NCBI RefSeq assembly: GCF_003633755.1
Contig: NZ_RBIL01000001.1
Span: forward strand, 2,217,426-2,281,425
Length of the DNA stretch: 64,000 nt
From: Solirubrobacter pauli
Lineage (GTDB): Bacteria > Actinomycetota > Thermoleophilia > Solirubrobacterales > Solirubrobacteraceae
Direction of reading: 5' to 3'
Part shown: piece by piece, positions 35,188 through 43,471 of the stretch
Layout of the letters: every line of letters begins with the position of its first letter
Position numbering within the stretch: position 1 is the first letter of the stretch
The notes under the pieces: generated by a model
Told to the model about the DNA's origin: nothing
Databases searched by the model: none
The model's input: the letters and a program-made list of their open reading frames with translations, nothing else
Program-made: the position numbers and the translations under genes

Positions 35188-36154
35188 TCGTCACCTTGTT
35201 CAGCCCGCGCGGCGCGTCCGGGTCCAGGCCCTTGCGCAGCGCGAGCTCGAGCGCGAGCTGCTGACCGCGCACGGAGGCCGCGATCGGCGCCAGCGCCTCG
35301 GGCAGGCCGTCGACCGGGGGCAGCAGCTGGAGGTCCGCGCCGCGCTCGGTGAGCGCGGCCACGGCCTCGTCCACATCCGCCGCGGCGGGGCCGTCGGCGC
35401 GCAGGGCGAGCACGGGCGCGCCGGGGTCCACGGCCGCGATCGGCCCGTGCAGGAAGTCGGCGACCGAGAAGCCCTGCGCGGACACGAGCGCGGTCTCGCG
35501 TACCTTCAGCGCCGTCTCCAGAGCGGCCGAGAACAGCCAGCCGCGCGCGGTGACGACGAGCTGGTGGATCTCGGCCCAGCGCTCGGCGAGCGTGGCGATG
35601 CCGTCGCCGTCGGCGAGCACGCCCGCGACCGCGTCCGGCACGCGCGCGAGGTCGCCTTCGGCCCACGGCACGTCGCCCAGGGCGGCGGCCAGCGCGGCGA
35701 ACGCCGCCATCTGCGCGCTGAAGGTCTTGGTGGCCGGGACGGCCTGCTCGGTCCCCGCGCCGAGGCCGATCACGGTCTCGGCCGCCTCGGCGAGCGGTGA
35801 GCCCTCGTCGTTGGTGATCGCGATCGCGCGGCCGCCGGTCGCGCGCAGGCGCTCGACGACGTCGACGATCTCGGGCGTCCTGCCCGACTGCGACACGCCG
35901 ACCACGAGCCAGCCGCTCGCGTCCGTCTGGGCGCCGTACCGCGTGAACAGGCTCGGCGCGGCCAGCGCGACGGGGCGCCGCGTCGCCAGCTCGAGCAGGT
36001 AGCGGCCGTAGACCGCGGCGTGGTCGGAGGAGCCGCGCGCGACGATGATCACGCCCGCCGGCCGCTGTACATCAACCGGAATCCGGCTCGAGAGCAGCCG
36101 CGCCAGAACCTCGGGCTGCTCCGCCATCTCCCGACGCATCTGGGACCCTGGCAT
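35177..36154 (-). CDS. SIS-domain sugar-phosphate isomerase/deaminase-like protein
   Basis: 325 aa with two SIS domains, as in the isomerase half of GlmS and in AgaS/NagB-II proteins. Visible motifs are MRREMAEQPEVLARLL, ARGSSDHAA, GVSQSGRTPEIVDVVE, ALKVRETA (catalytic Glu) and the C-terminal LNKVTITR. The glutaminase domain is absent, so ammonia-independent deamination or isomerisation of an amino-sugar phosphate is more likely than GlmS synthesis. The ATG at 36154 follows a TAGGGT box by 8 nt. Confidence 0.85.
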   Translation of the reverse strand: MPGSQMRREMAEQPEVLARLLSSRIPVDVQRPAGVIIVARGSSDHAAVYGRYLLELATRRPVALAAPSLFTRYGAQTDASGWLVVGVSQSGRTPEIVDVVERLRATGGRAIAITNDEGSPLAEAAETVIGLGAGTEQAVPATKTFSAQMAAFAALAAALGDVPWAEGDLARVPDAVAGVLADGDGIATLAERWAEIHQLVVTARGWLFSAALETALKVRETALVSAQGFSVADFLHGPIAAVDPGAPVLALRADGPAAADVDEAVAALTERGADLQLLPPVDGLPEALAPIAASVRGQQLALELALRKGLDPDAPRGLNKVTITR

Positions 36155-36162
36155 CGGGACCG

Positions 36163-36168
36163 ACCCTA
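36163..36168 (-). promoter_or_regulatory. Putative -10 box (TAGGGT) of the SIS-domain gene
   Basis: On the minus strand TAGGGT lies 8 nt before the ATG at 36154. No ribosome site is visible between them. Confidence 0.45.
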
Positions 36169-36173
36169 CCGGC

Positions 36174-36179
36174 TACCGT
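36174..36179 (+). promoter_or_regulatory. Putative -10 box (TACCGT) of the rhomboid gene
   Basis: TACCGT lies 10 nt before the ATG at 36190, and only 5 bp separate it from the divergent SIS-gene box, so the two promoters would overlap back to back. Confidence 0.4.
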
Positions 36180-36189
36180 ACGCCGCCGG

Positions 36190-36918
36190 ATGCTCCCGCT
36201 CCGCGACAACATCCCGACGTCACGGACGCCGTACGTCACGTACGCCTTCATCGCGGCGAACATCCTCGTCTACTTCTTCTGGCAGAAGGGCGGGCTCTCG
36301 CTCGGGGACCCGAGCAGCGTCCACTACCAGTGCAACCTGCTCGAGTGGGCGGCCACGCCGGACGAGCTGCTCGGCGACAAGCAGGCGCTCCCCGCGCAGT
36401 GCGGCACCGACGACGCCCCGACGTGGCTGACGCCGTTCACGGCCATGTTCATGCACGGCGGCCTGCTGCACCTGGGCGGGAACATGCTCTTCCTGTGGAT
36501 CTTCGGCAACAACGTCGAGGACGCCATGGGCCACGTCAAGTTCGTCGTCTTCTACCTGCTCGGCGGGCTCGCGGCCTTCGCGCTGCACGTCGCGACCGAC
36601 CTGCACTCGACGACGCCGACCCTCGGGGCCTCTGGAGCGATCGCGGCCGTCCTGGGCGGCTACGCGCTGCTGTTCCCGCGCGCCCGGGTCGTGACCGTGA
36701 TCTTCATCGTGTTCTTCTTCACCCTGCTCGAGCTGCCCGCGCTGCTGGTGCTGGGTGGGTGGTTCCTGCTGCAGGTGCTGTCGGCCTCGATGGACGCGAA
36801 CGGCGGCGTCGCCTACTTCGCCCACATCGGCGGCTTCGCGTTCGGGCTCCTGGCCGTTCGTCTATTCGCGGGCAAAAAGCGCACCGAACGCGATATCCAT
36901 CGTTCCTACACACGGTGA
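36190..36918 (+). CDS. Rhomboid-family intramembrane serine protease
   Basis: 242 aa with about six membrane helices. The catalytic Ser is in GASGAIAAVLGGY and the catalytic His in AHIGGFAFGLL. MFMHGGLLHLGGNMLFLWIFG is the loop-1/TM2 signature. The large loop between TM1 and TM2 holds two Cys (YQCNLL, AQCGTD) that could form a disulfide. Substrates are unknown. The stop overlaps the next start (TGATG), so it is co-translated with a D,D-carboxypeptidase. Confidence 0.93.
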   Translation: MLPLRDNIPTSRTPYVTYAFIAANILVYFFWQKGGLSLGDPSSVHYQCNLLEWAATPDELLGDKQALPAQCGTDDAPTWLTPFTAMFMHGGLLHLGGNMLFLWIFGNNVEDAMGHVKFVVFYLLGGLAAFALHVATDLHSTTPTLGASGAIAAVLGGYALLFPRARVVTVIFIVFFFTLLELPALLVLGGWFLLQVLSASMDANGGVAYFAHIGGFAFGLLAVRLFAGKKRTERDIHRSYTR

Positions 36919-37883
36919 TGCTCCGGCGGCGACTCATGACGCTGCTCGCGGTGACGCTGTTCGCGACCGCGGGCTACCTCTTCCTCCTGCGCGACGGGGG
37001 CGGGCCCCCGCAGGCCCGCACGCCCGCGGCCGCAGGCGCGCTCGAGGACTCCTCGACGGCCCCGCTCGCGAGCGCCGGCACGGCCCCGTCACCGCTGGCG
37101 GTGCGCCTGGACGGCGCCGCCGACCCGATCCACATCGACTTCAAGAAGCCGCCCAAGGCGGCGCTCGTGTTCGACCTCGACACCGGCCAGGTGCTCTGGC
37201 GCCGTGAGCCGACCAAGGTCCTGCCGATCGCCTCGCTGACGAAGATGATGACCGCGCTGGTCGTCGTCGACCGCGTGCCCGAGGGCGCGAAGGTCAAGAT
37301 CACCAACGAGGCGCTGCGCTACACCGGCTCGGGCGTCGGCGTGCTGCCGCGCGGCAAGTGGATCGGCGTCAACACGATGCTGCACGGGCTGATGCTGCCG
37401 AGCGGCAACGACGCGGCGATCGCGCTCGCCCAGCGCGCCGCCGGCGGCAGCGAGAAGCGCTTCATCCGCTACATGAACGAGAAGGCGCAGCAGCTCGGGC
37501 TCCAGTGCACGCGCTTCTCCACGCCCAGCGGCATCAAGGACAAGGGCAACCACTCGTGCGCGGCCGACCTCGCGGCGATCGCCCGCGCGGTGATGCTCGA
37601 GCCGCGGCTCACGAAGATCGTCAAACGCCGTCAGGCTGTGCTCCCGTTCCCGATCAAGGGTGGCCGTCTGTGGCTCTACAACCACAACCCGTTGCTCCGC
37701 GCCGGCTATCCCGGCACGACCGGCCTGAAGACCGGCTACACGGACGCCGCGGGCCGCTGCATCGTGGCCACCGCGCGCCGCGGCCCGATCAAGCTGGGCG
37801 TGGTGCTGCTCGACTCGCCCGACCCTGGCAAGCAGGCGATGCAGCTGCTCGACCGGGGCTTCAAGGCCTCAGGCGCAGCGTGA
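36918..37883 (+). CDS. D-alanyl-D-alanine carboxypeptidase (peptidase S11)
   Basis: 321 aa. An N-terminal anchor (residues 6-24) and an Ala/Pro-rich linker precede a penicillin-binding domain. The catalytic motifs are all present: SLTK (S106, K109), SGN in MLPSGNDAAIALA, and KTG in GLKTGYTDAAG. It acts outside the membrane, trimming the terminal D-Ala of peptidoglycan stem peptides. ATG 36918 overlaps the rhomboid stop by 1 nt. The usual C-terminal beta domain of PBP5-like enzymes is missing. Confidence 0.92.
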   Translation: MLRRRLMTLLAVTLFATAGYLFLLRDGGGPPQARTPAAAGALEDSSTAPLASAGTAPSPLAVRLDGAADPIHIDFKKPPKAALVFDLDTGQVLWRREPTKVLPIASLTKMMTALVVVDRVPEGAKVKITNEALRYTGSGVGVLPRGKWIGVNTMLHGLMLPSGNDAAIALAQRAAGGSEKRFIRYMNEKAQQLGLQCTRFSTPSGIKDKGNHSCAADLAAIARAVMLEPRLTKIVKRRQAVLPFPIKGGRLWLYNHNPLLRAGYPGTTGLKTGYTDAAGRCIVATARRGPIKLGVVLLDSPDPGKQAMQLLDRGFKASGAA

Positions 37884-37901
37884 CGGGGTAGGGGGTCCAT
37901 C

Positions 37902-38870
37902 GTGGCCCCTTCCCCGGAAGTCATCCGGCAGCGGCGGATCGTCGCGGTCATCGCGCTCGCCGTGCTGGCCGCGCTGCTGGTCTTCGCCATCACGCGGCTC
38001 ACCGGCTCCGACGCCGCCGAGCCGCAGCGCACCGCCGGAGGCGCCGGTGCCGAGCAGGCCGAGCCGACGCCCACGCCGGAGCCGCTCGTCGAGCTGCCGC
38101 GGGGCGGGCGCACCATCATCCCGGACTACCGCGTCGTCGCCTTCTACGGCGCGCCGCAGGACGACGAGCTGGGCATCCTCGGCATCGGCTCGCCGGCCTC
38201 GGCGGCCAAGAAGCTGGAGAAGCAGGCCAAGGGCTACGCGCGCAAGACGCGTCCGGTGATGCCGGCGATGGAGCTGATCGCGGTCACCGCCGCCGCGCAC
38301 CCCGGCGAGGGCGGCCGCTACAACCTGCGCCAGTCGGACACGATCATCCGCCGCTATCTGAAGGCCGCCCGCAAGGCCAAGGCGATCCTGATCCTGGACA
38401 TCCAGCCCGGCCGGAGCGACTTCTTCACCGAGACCAAGCGGCTGCGCAAGTGGCTCAAGGAGCCGGACGTGTCGCTCGCCCTGGACCCCGAGTGGCGGAT
38501 GGGTCCGAACGAGGTGCCGGGCCAGGTGATCGGCAGCGTCACCGCGCGCGAGATCAACGCGACCACGAGCTGGCTGAACGACCTCACCCAGCGGTACAAG
38601 CTGCCGCAGAAGCTGGTGCTGATCCACCAGTTCACCGACGACATGGTCCCGGAGCAGGACATCAAGGAGCGCAGCGAGCTCTCGATCATCCTCAACGTCG
38701 ACGGCTTCGGGACCCAGTCGCTGAAGATCGCCAAGTACAAGGACTTCACCAAGCAGGCGACCAAGCTGCGGCACGGCTTCAAGCTCTTCTACAAGGAAGA
38801 CACGAACACGATGACCCCGGCGCAGGTGATGCGCCTCCAACCCAGGCCGGACGTCGTCGTGTACGAATAG
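37902..38870 (+). CDS. Membrane-anchored extracytoplasmic protein, unknown function
   Basis: 322 aa. One N-terminal membrane segment (IVAVIALAVLAALLVFAIT) and a TPTPEP linker are followed by a soluble domain with a TIM-barrel-like strand pattern: RVVAFYGAP, PVMPAMELIAVTA, AILILDIQPGRSDF, VSLALDPEW, LVLIHQF and ELSIILNVDGFG. The conserved-looking Asp/Glu at strand ends (DIQPG, DPEW) resemble glycoside-hydrolase barrels, but I cannot name a family. The GTG is preceded by AGGGGG. It lies between the carboxypeptidase and a kinase-like gene, 3 nt before the latter. Confidence 0.7.
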   Translation: MAPSPEVIRQRRIVAVIALAVLAALLVFAITRLTGSDAAEPQRTAGGAGAEQAEPTPTPEPLVELPRGGRTIIPDYRVVAFYGAPQDDELGILGIGSPASAAKKLEKQAKGYARKTRPVMPAMELIAVTAAAHPGEGGRYNLRQSDTIIRRYLKAARKAKAILILDIQPGRSDFFTETKRLRKWLKEPDVSLALDPEWRMGPNEVPGQVIGSVTAREINATTSWLNDLTQRYKLPQKLVLIHQFTDDMVPEQDIKERSELSIILNVDGFGTQSLKIAKYKDFTKQATKLRHGFKLFYKEDTNTMTPAQVMRLQPRPDVVVYE

Positions 38871-38873
38871 GCG

Positions 38874-39509
38874 GTGCGCCGCCGACGCGAGACCGAGCAG
38901 CAGCTCCAGGACCACCTGCGGGCCGAGCTCGCGGAGCGCACGGCGCAGCTGGCCGAGGCCGAGGAGCAGGCGCGGATCGCGCTCGAGCTCTACGACGGCG
39001 TGGTCCACTCCCTGCAGGCCATCGCGCGCGACGCTGCCAACGCCGAGCAGCCCGCGATCGTGGCGACGGCGGACGAGGCCCTCGGTGAGCTGGACCGCTT
39101 GCGTGGGTTGCTGCGCGGCGACCGCGACGACGAGACCGAGCGCGGGCTGATGGCCGTCGCCACGCTGGTCGACCGTGCCCGCGAAGGCGGGATGCCCGTG
39201 ACGCTGCACATCGAGGGCACGCCCCGGCGCCTGCCCACCAGCCTCGACCAGGCCGCGTTCCGGATCGTCCGGGAGGCCCTGCGCAACGTGCACCGGCACG
39301 CGCACGGCCAGCCTGCGAGCGTCCGCGTCCTCTGGCGCGACGACGAGCTCGAGCTGCACGTCCGCAACGCCGGGCGGATCGTCGACGCCGGTGGCGACGG
39401 GCGCGGGATGACCGTCATGCGCGAGCGGGTCGCCTTCCACGGCGGTGCGCTGCGCGCGGGCGCGCTTCCCGCCGGCGGCTACGAGGTGACCGCCGTCCTG
39501 CCGCTCTAG
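38874..39509 (+). CDS. Degenerate NarL-type histidine-kinase-like protein lacking the phospho-acceptor His
   Basis: 211 aa, soluble. An N-terminal coiled coil (ETEQQLQDHLRAELAERTA) leads into a HisKA_3-like segment reading ALELYDGVVHSLQAIA. The family form is ELHDG, so the phosphorylated His is Tyr here. The ATPase domain keeps the N box (REALRNVHRHAHG) and a G-rich motif (GDGRGMTVMRERVAFHGG), though the usual DxGxG is altered to NAGRIVDAGGDG. It may bind ATP without autophosphorylating, or use the His four residues on. No response regulator is adjacent. GTG start. Confidence 0.75.
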   Translation: MRRRRETEQQLQDHLRAELAERTAQLAEAEEQARIALELYDGVVHSLQAIARDAANAEQPAIVATADEALGELDRLRGLLRGDRDDETERGLMAVATLVDRAREGGMPVTLHIEGTPRRLPTSLDQAAFRIVREALRNVHRHAHGQPASVRVLWRDDELELHVRNAGRIVDAGGDGRGMTVMRERVAFHGGALRAGALPAGGYEVTAVLPL

Positions 39510-39578
39510 TGCGTTTCGCACAAAACGGGTCGGGTATTCGGCCTGACACTTGACGTGCCAACTCCCACGTCTCGTAGG

Positions 39579-40199
39579 TCAGCGCTTCCGACGCGCGAGC
39601 CGCTTGAGGAGGCCGCGCGTCGGGACGCCTCCGACGCGGTCGACGAGCGCGCGGAGCGCGTCCAGCGCCTCCGGCGAGTCGGCCTGGAGGCGCCATTCGG
39701 CGTCGCTGTCCGCGCTCCAGCGGACGGTCGCGTACTCGTGGCGGCCGTAGAACCGGTGGATCTCGGTGTCGCCGGCGCGCGTGACCGGGCCTGGCTTGAG
39801 CTGCCCGCCCAGCCAGGCGAGCGACTTCGCGCTCGGGACCGGGCCGGTCGCGCTCAGGTGCCGGCCGCTGAGCCGGCCGGCGCTGACGAGGTCGAAGAGG
39901 AAGTCCGAGAAGCAGGCCGAGACCTGTCCGTGGTCGTCGTACACGGGCGGGTCGTCGCCCTGGTCGAGGTCGACGTAGAAGTCCGTGCCGCGCTGCGGGT
40001 CGACCGCGACCCGCAGGCGGTCCTCCAGGACGACGAGGTCGTCCAGGTGGCCGACCTCGAGCCACTCCGCGACTGCGGCGGGCAACATCACCTCATAGAC
40101 GTCGAGCGGGTGCCGATCCGCGGGGACGCCGAGCATGTCGAGCGTCGCCGCGTGGAACTCAACCTCCGGCGGCACGGCGTGCGGCCAGCAGGGCGCCAC
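39579..40199 (-). CDS. Hypothetical protein (206 aa)
   Basis: 206 aa from the GTG at 40199, which lies inside the glucokinase gene (41-nt overlap). A shorter start at 40136 (MLGVPADRHPLDV) is possible and would avoid the overlap. It is predicted soluble, alpha/beta and Asp-rich (YVDLDQGDDPPVYDD), ending in basic KRLARRKR. LPAAVAEWLEVG is loosely reminiscent of SMI1/KNR4-type proteins, too weak to name. It probably shares a transcript with the glucokinase. Confidence 0.6.
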   Translation of the reverse strand: MAPCWPHAVPPEVEFHAATLDMLGVPADRHPLDVYEVMLPAAVAEWLEVGHLDDLVVLEDRLRVAVDPQRGTDFYVDLDQGDDPPVYDDHGQVSACFSDFLFDLVSAGRLSGRHLSATGPVPSAKSLAWLGGQLKPGPVTRAGDTEIHRFYGRHEYATVRWSADSDAEWRLQADSPEALDALRALVDRVGGVPTRGLLKRLARRKR

Positions 40200-41139
40200 C
40201 GTGGGCGCCGCCCAGGTCGCCCAGCTCCGCGAGCATGATCGCGGGCGGGTCGTCGTTGACGAACAGGTGCGGGATCATCGCCTTGCGGATGCGCTCCACC
40301 CACTCCTCGCCGAGCCGGATGCCGAGCCCGCCGCCGATCACGACCGCTTCCGGGTCGAGCAGGTTGACCGCGGAGGCGACGCCGGCGCCGAGCGCCTCGA
40401 CGGCGTCCTCGAGCAGCTCGAGCGCCATCTGGTCGTCACGCGCGAGCGCCCGCTCCCAGATGCCGGAGGACAGGCGGTCGCGCCCGCGTTCCTCCATGAT
40501 CTCGAACAGGACGGTCTTCTCCTTCTGCTCCACGCGCCGCCGGGCGCGGGCCTCCATCGCGCCGCGGCCGGCGTAGGCCTCCATGCAGCCGCGGCGACCA
40601 CAGCCGCACTTGGCGCCGTCGATCCGCACGACCATGTGGCCGATCTCGCCCGCGGTGCCGCGGCCGATCCACTGGTGGCCGTCGAGGATGAGCCCGCCGC
40701 CGACGCCGGTGCCCCAGAAGACGCCGAGCAACGTCTGGTACTCGCGGGCGGCGCCGATCTGGAATTCCGCGTCGGTCGCGAGGTCGACGTCGTTGCCGAG
40801 CGAGACCGGCGTGCCGCCGAGCTCCTTCTCCAGGTGCTTGCGCAGGTTGAAGCTGCCCGCCCAGTCGCTCAGGTTCATCGCGCCCGAGACGGTGCCCTTC
40901 GTGTCGTCGACGCTGCCCGGCGAGCCGACCCCGACGCCCGCGAGATCGGCCGTCGACAGCCCGGCCTCCTCCAGCGCGCCCGTCAGCACCTCTGCCATCG
41001 CGGTGGCGATCGCTTTCGGGCCGCCTTTCAGCGGCGTCTGATCGCGCTTGGCGCCCAGGACCGTATTGTCGGCGCCCTCATCGACGACCGCGGCCTGGAT
41101 CTTGGTGCCGCCGAGGTCGATCCCTCCGTAGATGGCCAT
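40159..41139 (-). CDS. glk: ROK-family glucokinase
   Basis: 326 aa. Phosphorylates glucose (or a related sugar) with ATP. The phosphate motif is GGIDLGGTKIQAAVV, the sugar-binding region is SLGNDVDLATDAE and GEIGHMVV, and the ROK zinc motif KCGCGRRGCMEAYAG is complete. GTGVGGGLI and VVIGGGLG are typical of the fold. The ATG follows a TAAGCT box by exactly 7 nt. It is divergent from a deacetylase-family gene with 22 bp between starts. Confidence 0.92.
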   Translation of the reverse strand: MAIYGGIDLGGTKIQAAVVDEGADNTVLGAKRDQTPLKGGPKAIATAMAEVLTGALEEAGLSTADLAGVGVGSPGSVDDTKGTVSGAMNLSDWAGSFNLRKHLEKELGGTPVSLGNDVDLATDAEFQIGAAREYQTLLGVFWGTGVGGGLILDGHQWIGRGTAGEIGHMVVRIDGAKCGCGRRGCMEAYAGRGAMEARARRRVEQKEKTVLFEIMEERGRDRLSSGIWERALARDDQMALELLEDAVEALGAGVASAVNLLDPEAVVIGGGLGIRLGEEWVERIRKAMIPHLFVNDDPPAIMLAELGDLGGAHGGALLAARRAAGG

Positions 41140-41146
41140 GCCCCGC

Positions 41147-41152
41147 AGCTTA
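41147..41152 (-). promoter_or_regulatory. Putative -10 box (TAAGCT) of the glucokinase gene
   Basis: On the minus strand TAAGCT lies exactly 7 nt before the ATG at 41139, with no ribosome site between. The box sits inside the 22-bp divergent gap, so it would also lie at the 5' end of the deacetylase transcript. Confidence 0.5.
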
Positions 41153-41161
41153 AACAGGCAG

Positions 41162-42046
41162 ATGACATTCGAGATCTACTCCCACGCGCGCTGGGCCATC
41201 CCGCTGCCGCCCGGGCACAAGTTCCCGATCTCCAAGTACTCCCTGCTCGTCGAGCGGGTTTCCGGGCTCGTGACCGTGCGCGAGAGCGACCCCGTGCCGT
41301 GGGACTGGCTGGCCCTCGTCCACGAGGCGCCGCTGCTCGAGCGCATCCGCACCGGTCAGATGTCTATCCGCGAGCAGCGCGGGCTCGGCCTCCCCTGGAG
41401 CGAGGTCCTCGTCGAGCGCGGACGCCGCTCCGTCGGCGGAACTCTGGCGGCTGCGGGCTATGCGCTCGCGCACGGCATCGGCATGAACCTCGGCGGCGGG
41501 ACGCACCACGCCGGCCACGACTTCGCGCGCGGCTACTGCCTGTTCAACGACGTCGCGGTGACGCTCGCCCGCCTCCGGGCCGAGGGCCTGGCGCAGCGCG
41601 CGGTCGTCATCGACTGCGACGTCCACCAGGGCGACGGCACCGCCCAGATCCTCGGGCCCGATCCTGACGCGTTCACGCTGTCGCTGCACGGCGCGCGCAA
41701 CTACCCGTTCCAGCGGATCCCGTCCGACCTCGACGTCGACCTGCCCTCGGGTACCGGCGACGACGACTACCTGGCCGAGCTCGACCGCGCCCTCGACGTC
41801 GCGCTCGCGGACGAGTACGACGTCGCCTTCTACCTTGCCGGCGCCGACCCGTGGGAGGGCGACCGGCTCGGCCGCCTGTCCCTCACCAAGCCCGGGCTGC
41901 GCGCCCGCGACGAGCTCGTCTTGGCGCGCCTGCGCGGAATCCCGACCGTCGTCGTGCTCGCGGGCGGCTACGCGCCGGACCCGTCGGACACCGTCGACAT
42001 CAACGCCGCGACGCTCGATTGCGTGCTCGCCGAGGCCGCGCCCTAA
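41162..42046 (+). CDS. Histone-deacetylase superfamily hydrolase
   Basis: 294 aa. Zinc-dependent arginase/deacetylase fold acting on acetylated amines or lysines. GGGTHHAGHDFARGYCLFND holds the active-site His pair, DCDVHQGDGTA the zinc-binding Asp/His, and GADPWEGDRLGRL the second metal Asp. LAGGYAPD replaces the glycine-rich GGGY loop. ATG 41162 gives MTFEIYSHARW; a start 30 nt upstream would run across the divergent promoter. Substrate unknown. Confidence 0.88.
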   Translation: MTFEIYSHARWAIPLPPGHKFPISKYSLLVERVSGLVTVRESDPVPWDWLALVHEAPLLERIRTGQMSIREQRGLGLPWSEVLVERGRRSVGGTLAAAGYALAHGIGMNLGGGTHHAGHDFARGYCLFNDVAVTLARLRAEGLAQRAVVIDCDVHQGDGTAQILGPDPDAFTLSLHGARNYPFQRIPSDLDVDLPSGTGDDDYLAELDRALDVALADEYDVAFYLAGADPWEGDRLGRLSLTKPGLRARDELVLARLRGIPTVVVLAGGYAPDPSDTVDINAATLDCVLAEAAP

Positions 42047-42061
42047 GCTAGTTCCTCTCCC

Positions 42062-42133
42062 GGGGGCGTAGTGATAATGGGAGCACGGGGCCTTTGCACG
42101 GCCTAGGTAGGGGTTCGATTCCCCTCGCCTCCA
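42062..42133 (+). tRNA. tRNA-Ala (anticodon UGC)
   Basis: 72 nt. Acceptor stem GGGGGCG pairs with CGCCTCC and contains the G3-U70 wobble that marks alanine tRNAs. The anticodon stem-loop is GGGCC-TTTGCAC-GGCCT with anticodon TGC. The T arm is AGGGG-TTCGATT-CCCCT. The D arm is irregular: GTGA against GCAC has an A-G mismatch. CCA is not encoded. TAAGCT at 42044-42049, overlapping the stop of the deacetylase gene, could be its -10 box. Confidence 0.93.
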
Positions 42134-42134
42134 C

Positions 42135-42368
42135 TCATTCCCACCACTTCGGTCCGCGCTCGCCGAGCGCGACCTTGGCAGCGTGGACGCGGTCTCGGGC
42201 CGCGCGCTCGGCTTGCTCGTCGCCCTTGCGCTTGGCGTGGCCGACCGCGCTGCGGGCGCTCATCAGCTCGCTGACCAGCGCCTTCCGGCGCTCCTCCGGG
42301 ATCGACGGGTCCGTCCGGCGCCAGCGGCGGCCGTCGATCACGATCCAGCGCTCGTCCTCCGTCGCCAC
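42135..42368 (-). CDS. Small conserved-type protein (77 aa)
   Basis: 77 aa with a GTG start. MATEDERWIVIDGRRWRRTDP at the N-terminus is followed by two charged helices and the end VALGERGPKWWE. I recall similar short proteins in many bacteria under uninformative names (some labelled as biopolymer transporter Tol), with the same WRxTDPxIPE and GERGPxWW motifs. Function is unknown. It ends 1 nt after the tRNA gene on the other strand. Confidence 0.75.
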   Translation of the reverse strand: MATEDERWIVIDGRRWRRTDPSIPEERRKALVSELMSARSAVGHAKRKGDEQAERAARDRVHAAKVALGERGPKWWE

Positions 42369-42377
42369 ACCTCCGGG

Positions 42378-43385
42378 CTACCCGTTCCGGCGGATCTTGG
42401 CAGCGCGCGGCGTGCCGTCGGCGGCGAGCCAGTAGACGTATCCGGGCGAGACGGCGACGCTGCGGGCCGGCGCGGTCGTGAGGATGCGGGCGGGGCCGAC
42501 GTCCGACCAGGCGCGCAGGACGCCGTAGCGGTCGCGGGCGGCGACCGTCCGCAGGCGCGCCGCGTGCTGGCCTTGCGCCCTGGGCAGCTCGTGCCTGACG
42601 CCCGTGACCGCGTTCACATGGCCGGCGTAACCGGGCCGGACATAGGCCAGCTCGTACCCGCTGACCGCCTCGACGCCCGTCACGTCGCCGAGGCGGGTCG
42701 TGCGGCCCTTCAGGCAGACGCGTGTGTCGCGGCCCTTGCGGGTGACGACGAGGCGGCGGAAGCGGGCGACGAGACGCGCCCCGCGCCGTGCCGGGCAGCC
42801 CGCCATCGCCGTGGCTCGCACCGGCCGGCCGGCGGGAAGCGGCGTGACGCCGGGCAGGTCGATCAGCGCCGTCTTCGGCCGCCCGTTGTCGCTCTGCCAG
42901 TAGATGCGTCGACCGTGGCGCGCGTACTCGTCCAGCAAGGGGTGGTGCCCCGGGTCCAAGACCTCGCTGCGACCGTCGGCGTAGTAGGCGACGAGCCCCT
43001 TGTAGCGGCTGGCGAGCTCGCCGCCCGGGAACCACTCGTCGCCGTTCTCGGACACCGTGACGCCCGTCTGCAGGTCGAGCATCACGTCGGAGGTGTACGG
43101 TCGCGACTGGCCCTTGGAGCCGTCGTCGACGTACGTGGAGTAGGTCAGCCAGCGATCGCCGTCGACCCCGGTGATCTCGACGCCGAGGTAGTCGTCCTCG
43201 GGGGCGACGACCCGCTCGGTCCGGGTGGCGCGCAGGCAGGCGACGACGTCCTTGCCGTCGTAGGCGACGCGCACGGCGGGCGAGTCGTAGTAGACGGCGG
43301 CGGTCGGGACGGTGCGGCAGGCGGCGTCGGCGGCTGCGGGCAGGATCAGCAGGACCAGGAGGGTGAGGAGGGCGGCACGGAGCAT
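42378..43385 (-). CDS. Secreted protein, tandem paralogue 1 of 3 (335 aa)
   Basis: The signal peptide is MLRAALLTLLVLLILPAAADA, then ACRT. The mature protein looks all-beta, with repeated blocks of the type GRRIYWQSDNG, VAYYADGRSEVLDP, RFRRLVVTRKGRDTRVCLKGRTTRLGDVTGVEAV and YVYWLAADGTPRA; the last matches both paralogues almost exactly. The layout suggests a beta-propeller. It is the most divergent of the three and lies 86 nt from the next. Cys residues near the start and at GCPARR and VCLKG could form disulfides. Function unknown. Confidence 0.75.
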   Translation of the reverse strand: MLRAALLTLLVLLILPAAADAACRTVPTAAVYYDSPAVRVAYDGKDVVACLRATRTERVVAPEDDYLGVEITGVDGDRWLTYSTYVDDGSKGQSRPYTSDVMLDLQTGVTVSENGDEWFPGGELASRYKGLVAYYADGRSEVLDPGHHPLLDEYARHGRRIYWQSDNGRPKTALIDLPGVTPLPAGRPVRATAMAGCPARRGARLVARFRRLVVTRKGRDTRVCLKGRTTRLGDVTGVEAVSGYELAYVRPGYAGHVNAVTGVRHELPRAQGQHAARLRTVAARDRYGVLRAWSDVGPARILTTAPARSVAVSPGYVYWLAADGTPRAAKIRRNG

Positions 43386-43471
43386 GGGCAGGAGTCTCCA
43401 GACGGAAGGGCGTGGGTTCGATTCGGGCACCCCGCGGCCGGCTGGCGGGTTCCCGCCAGCCGCGATGGGCC

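Noticed and set aside
39508-39535. GTGCG-TTT-CGCAC hairpin after the kinase-like gene as a terminator
   Set aside because: The stem is only 5 bp and the following tract is A-rich on the plus strand, so it is too weak to call.
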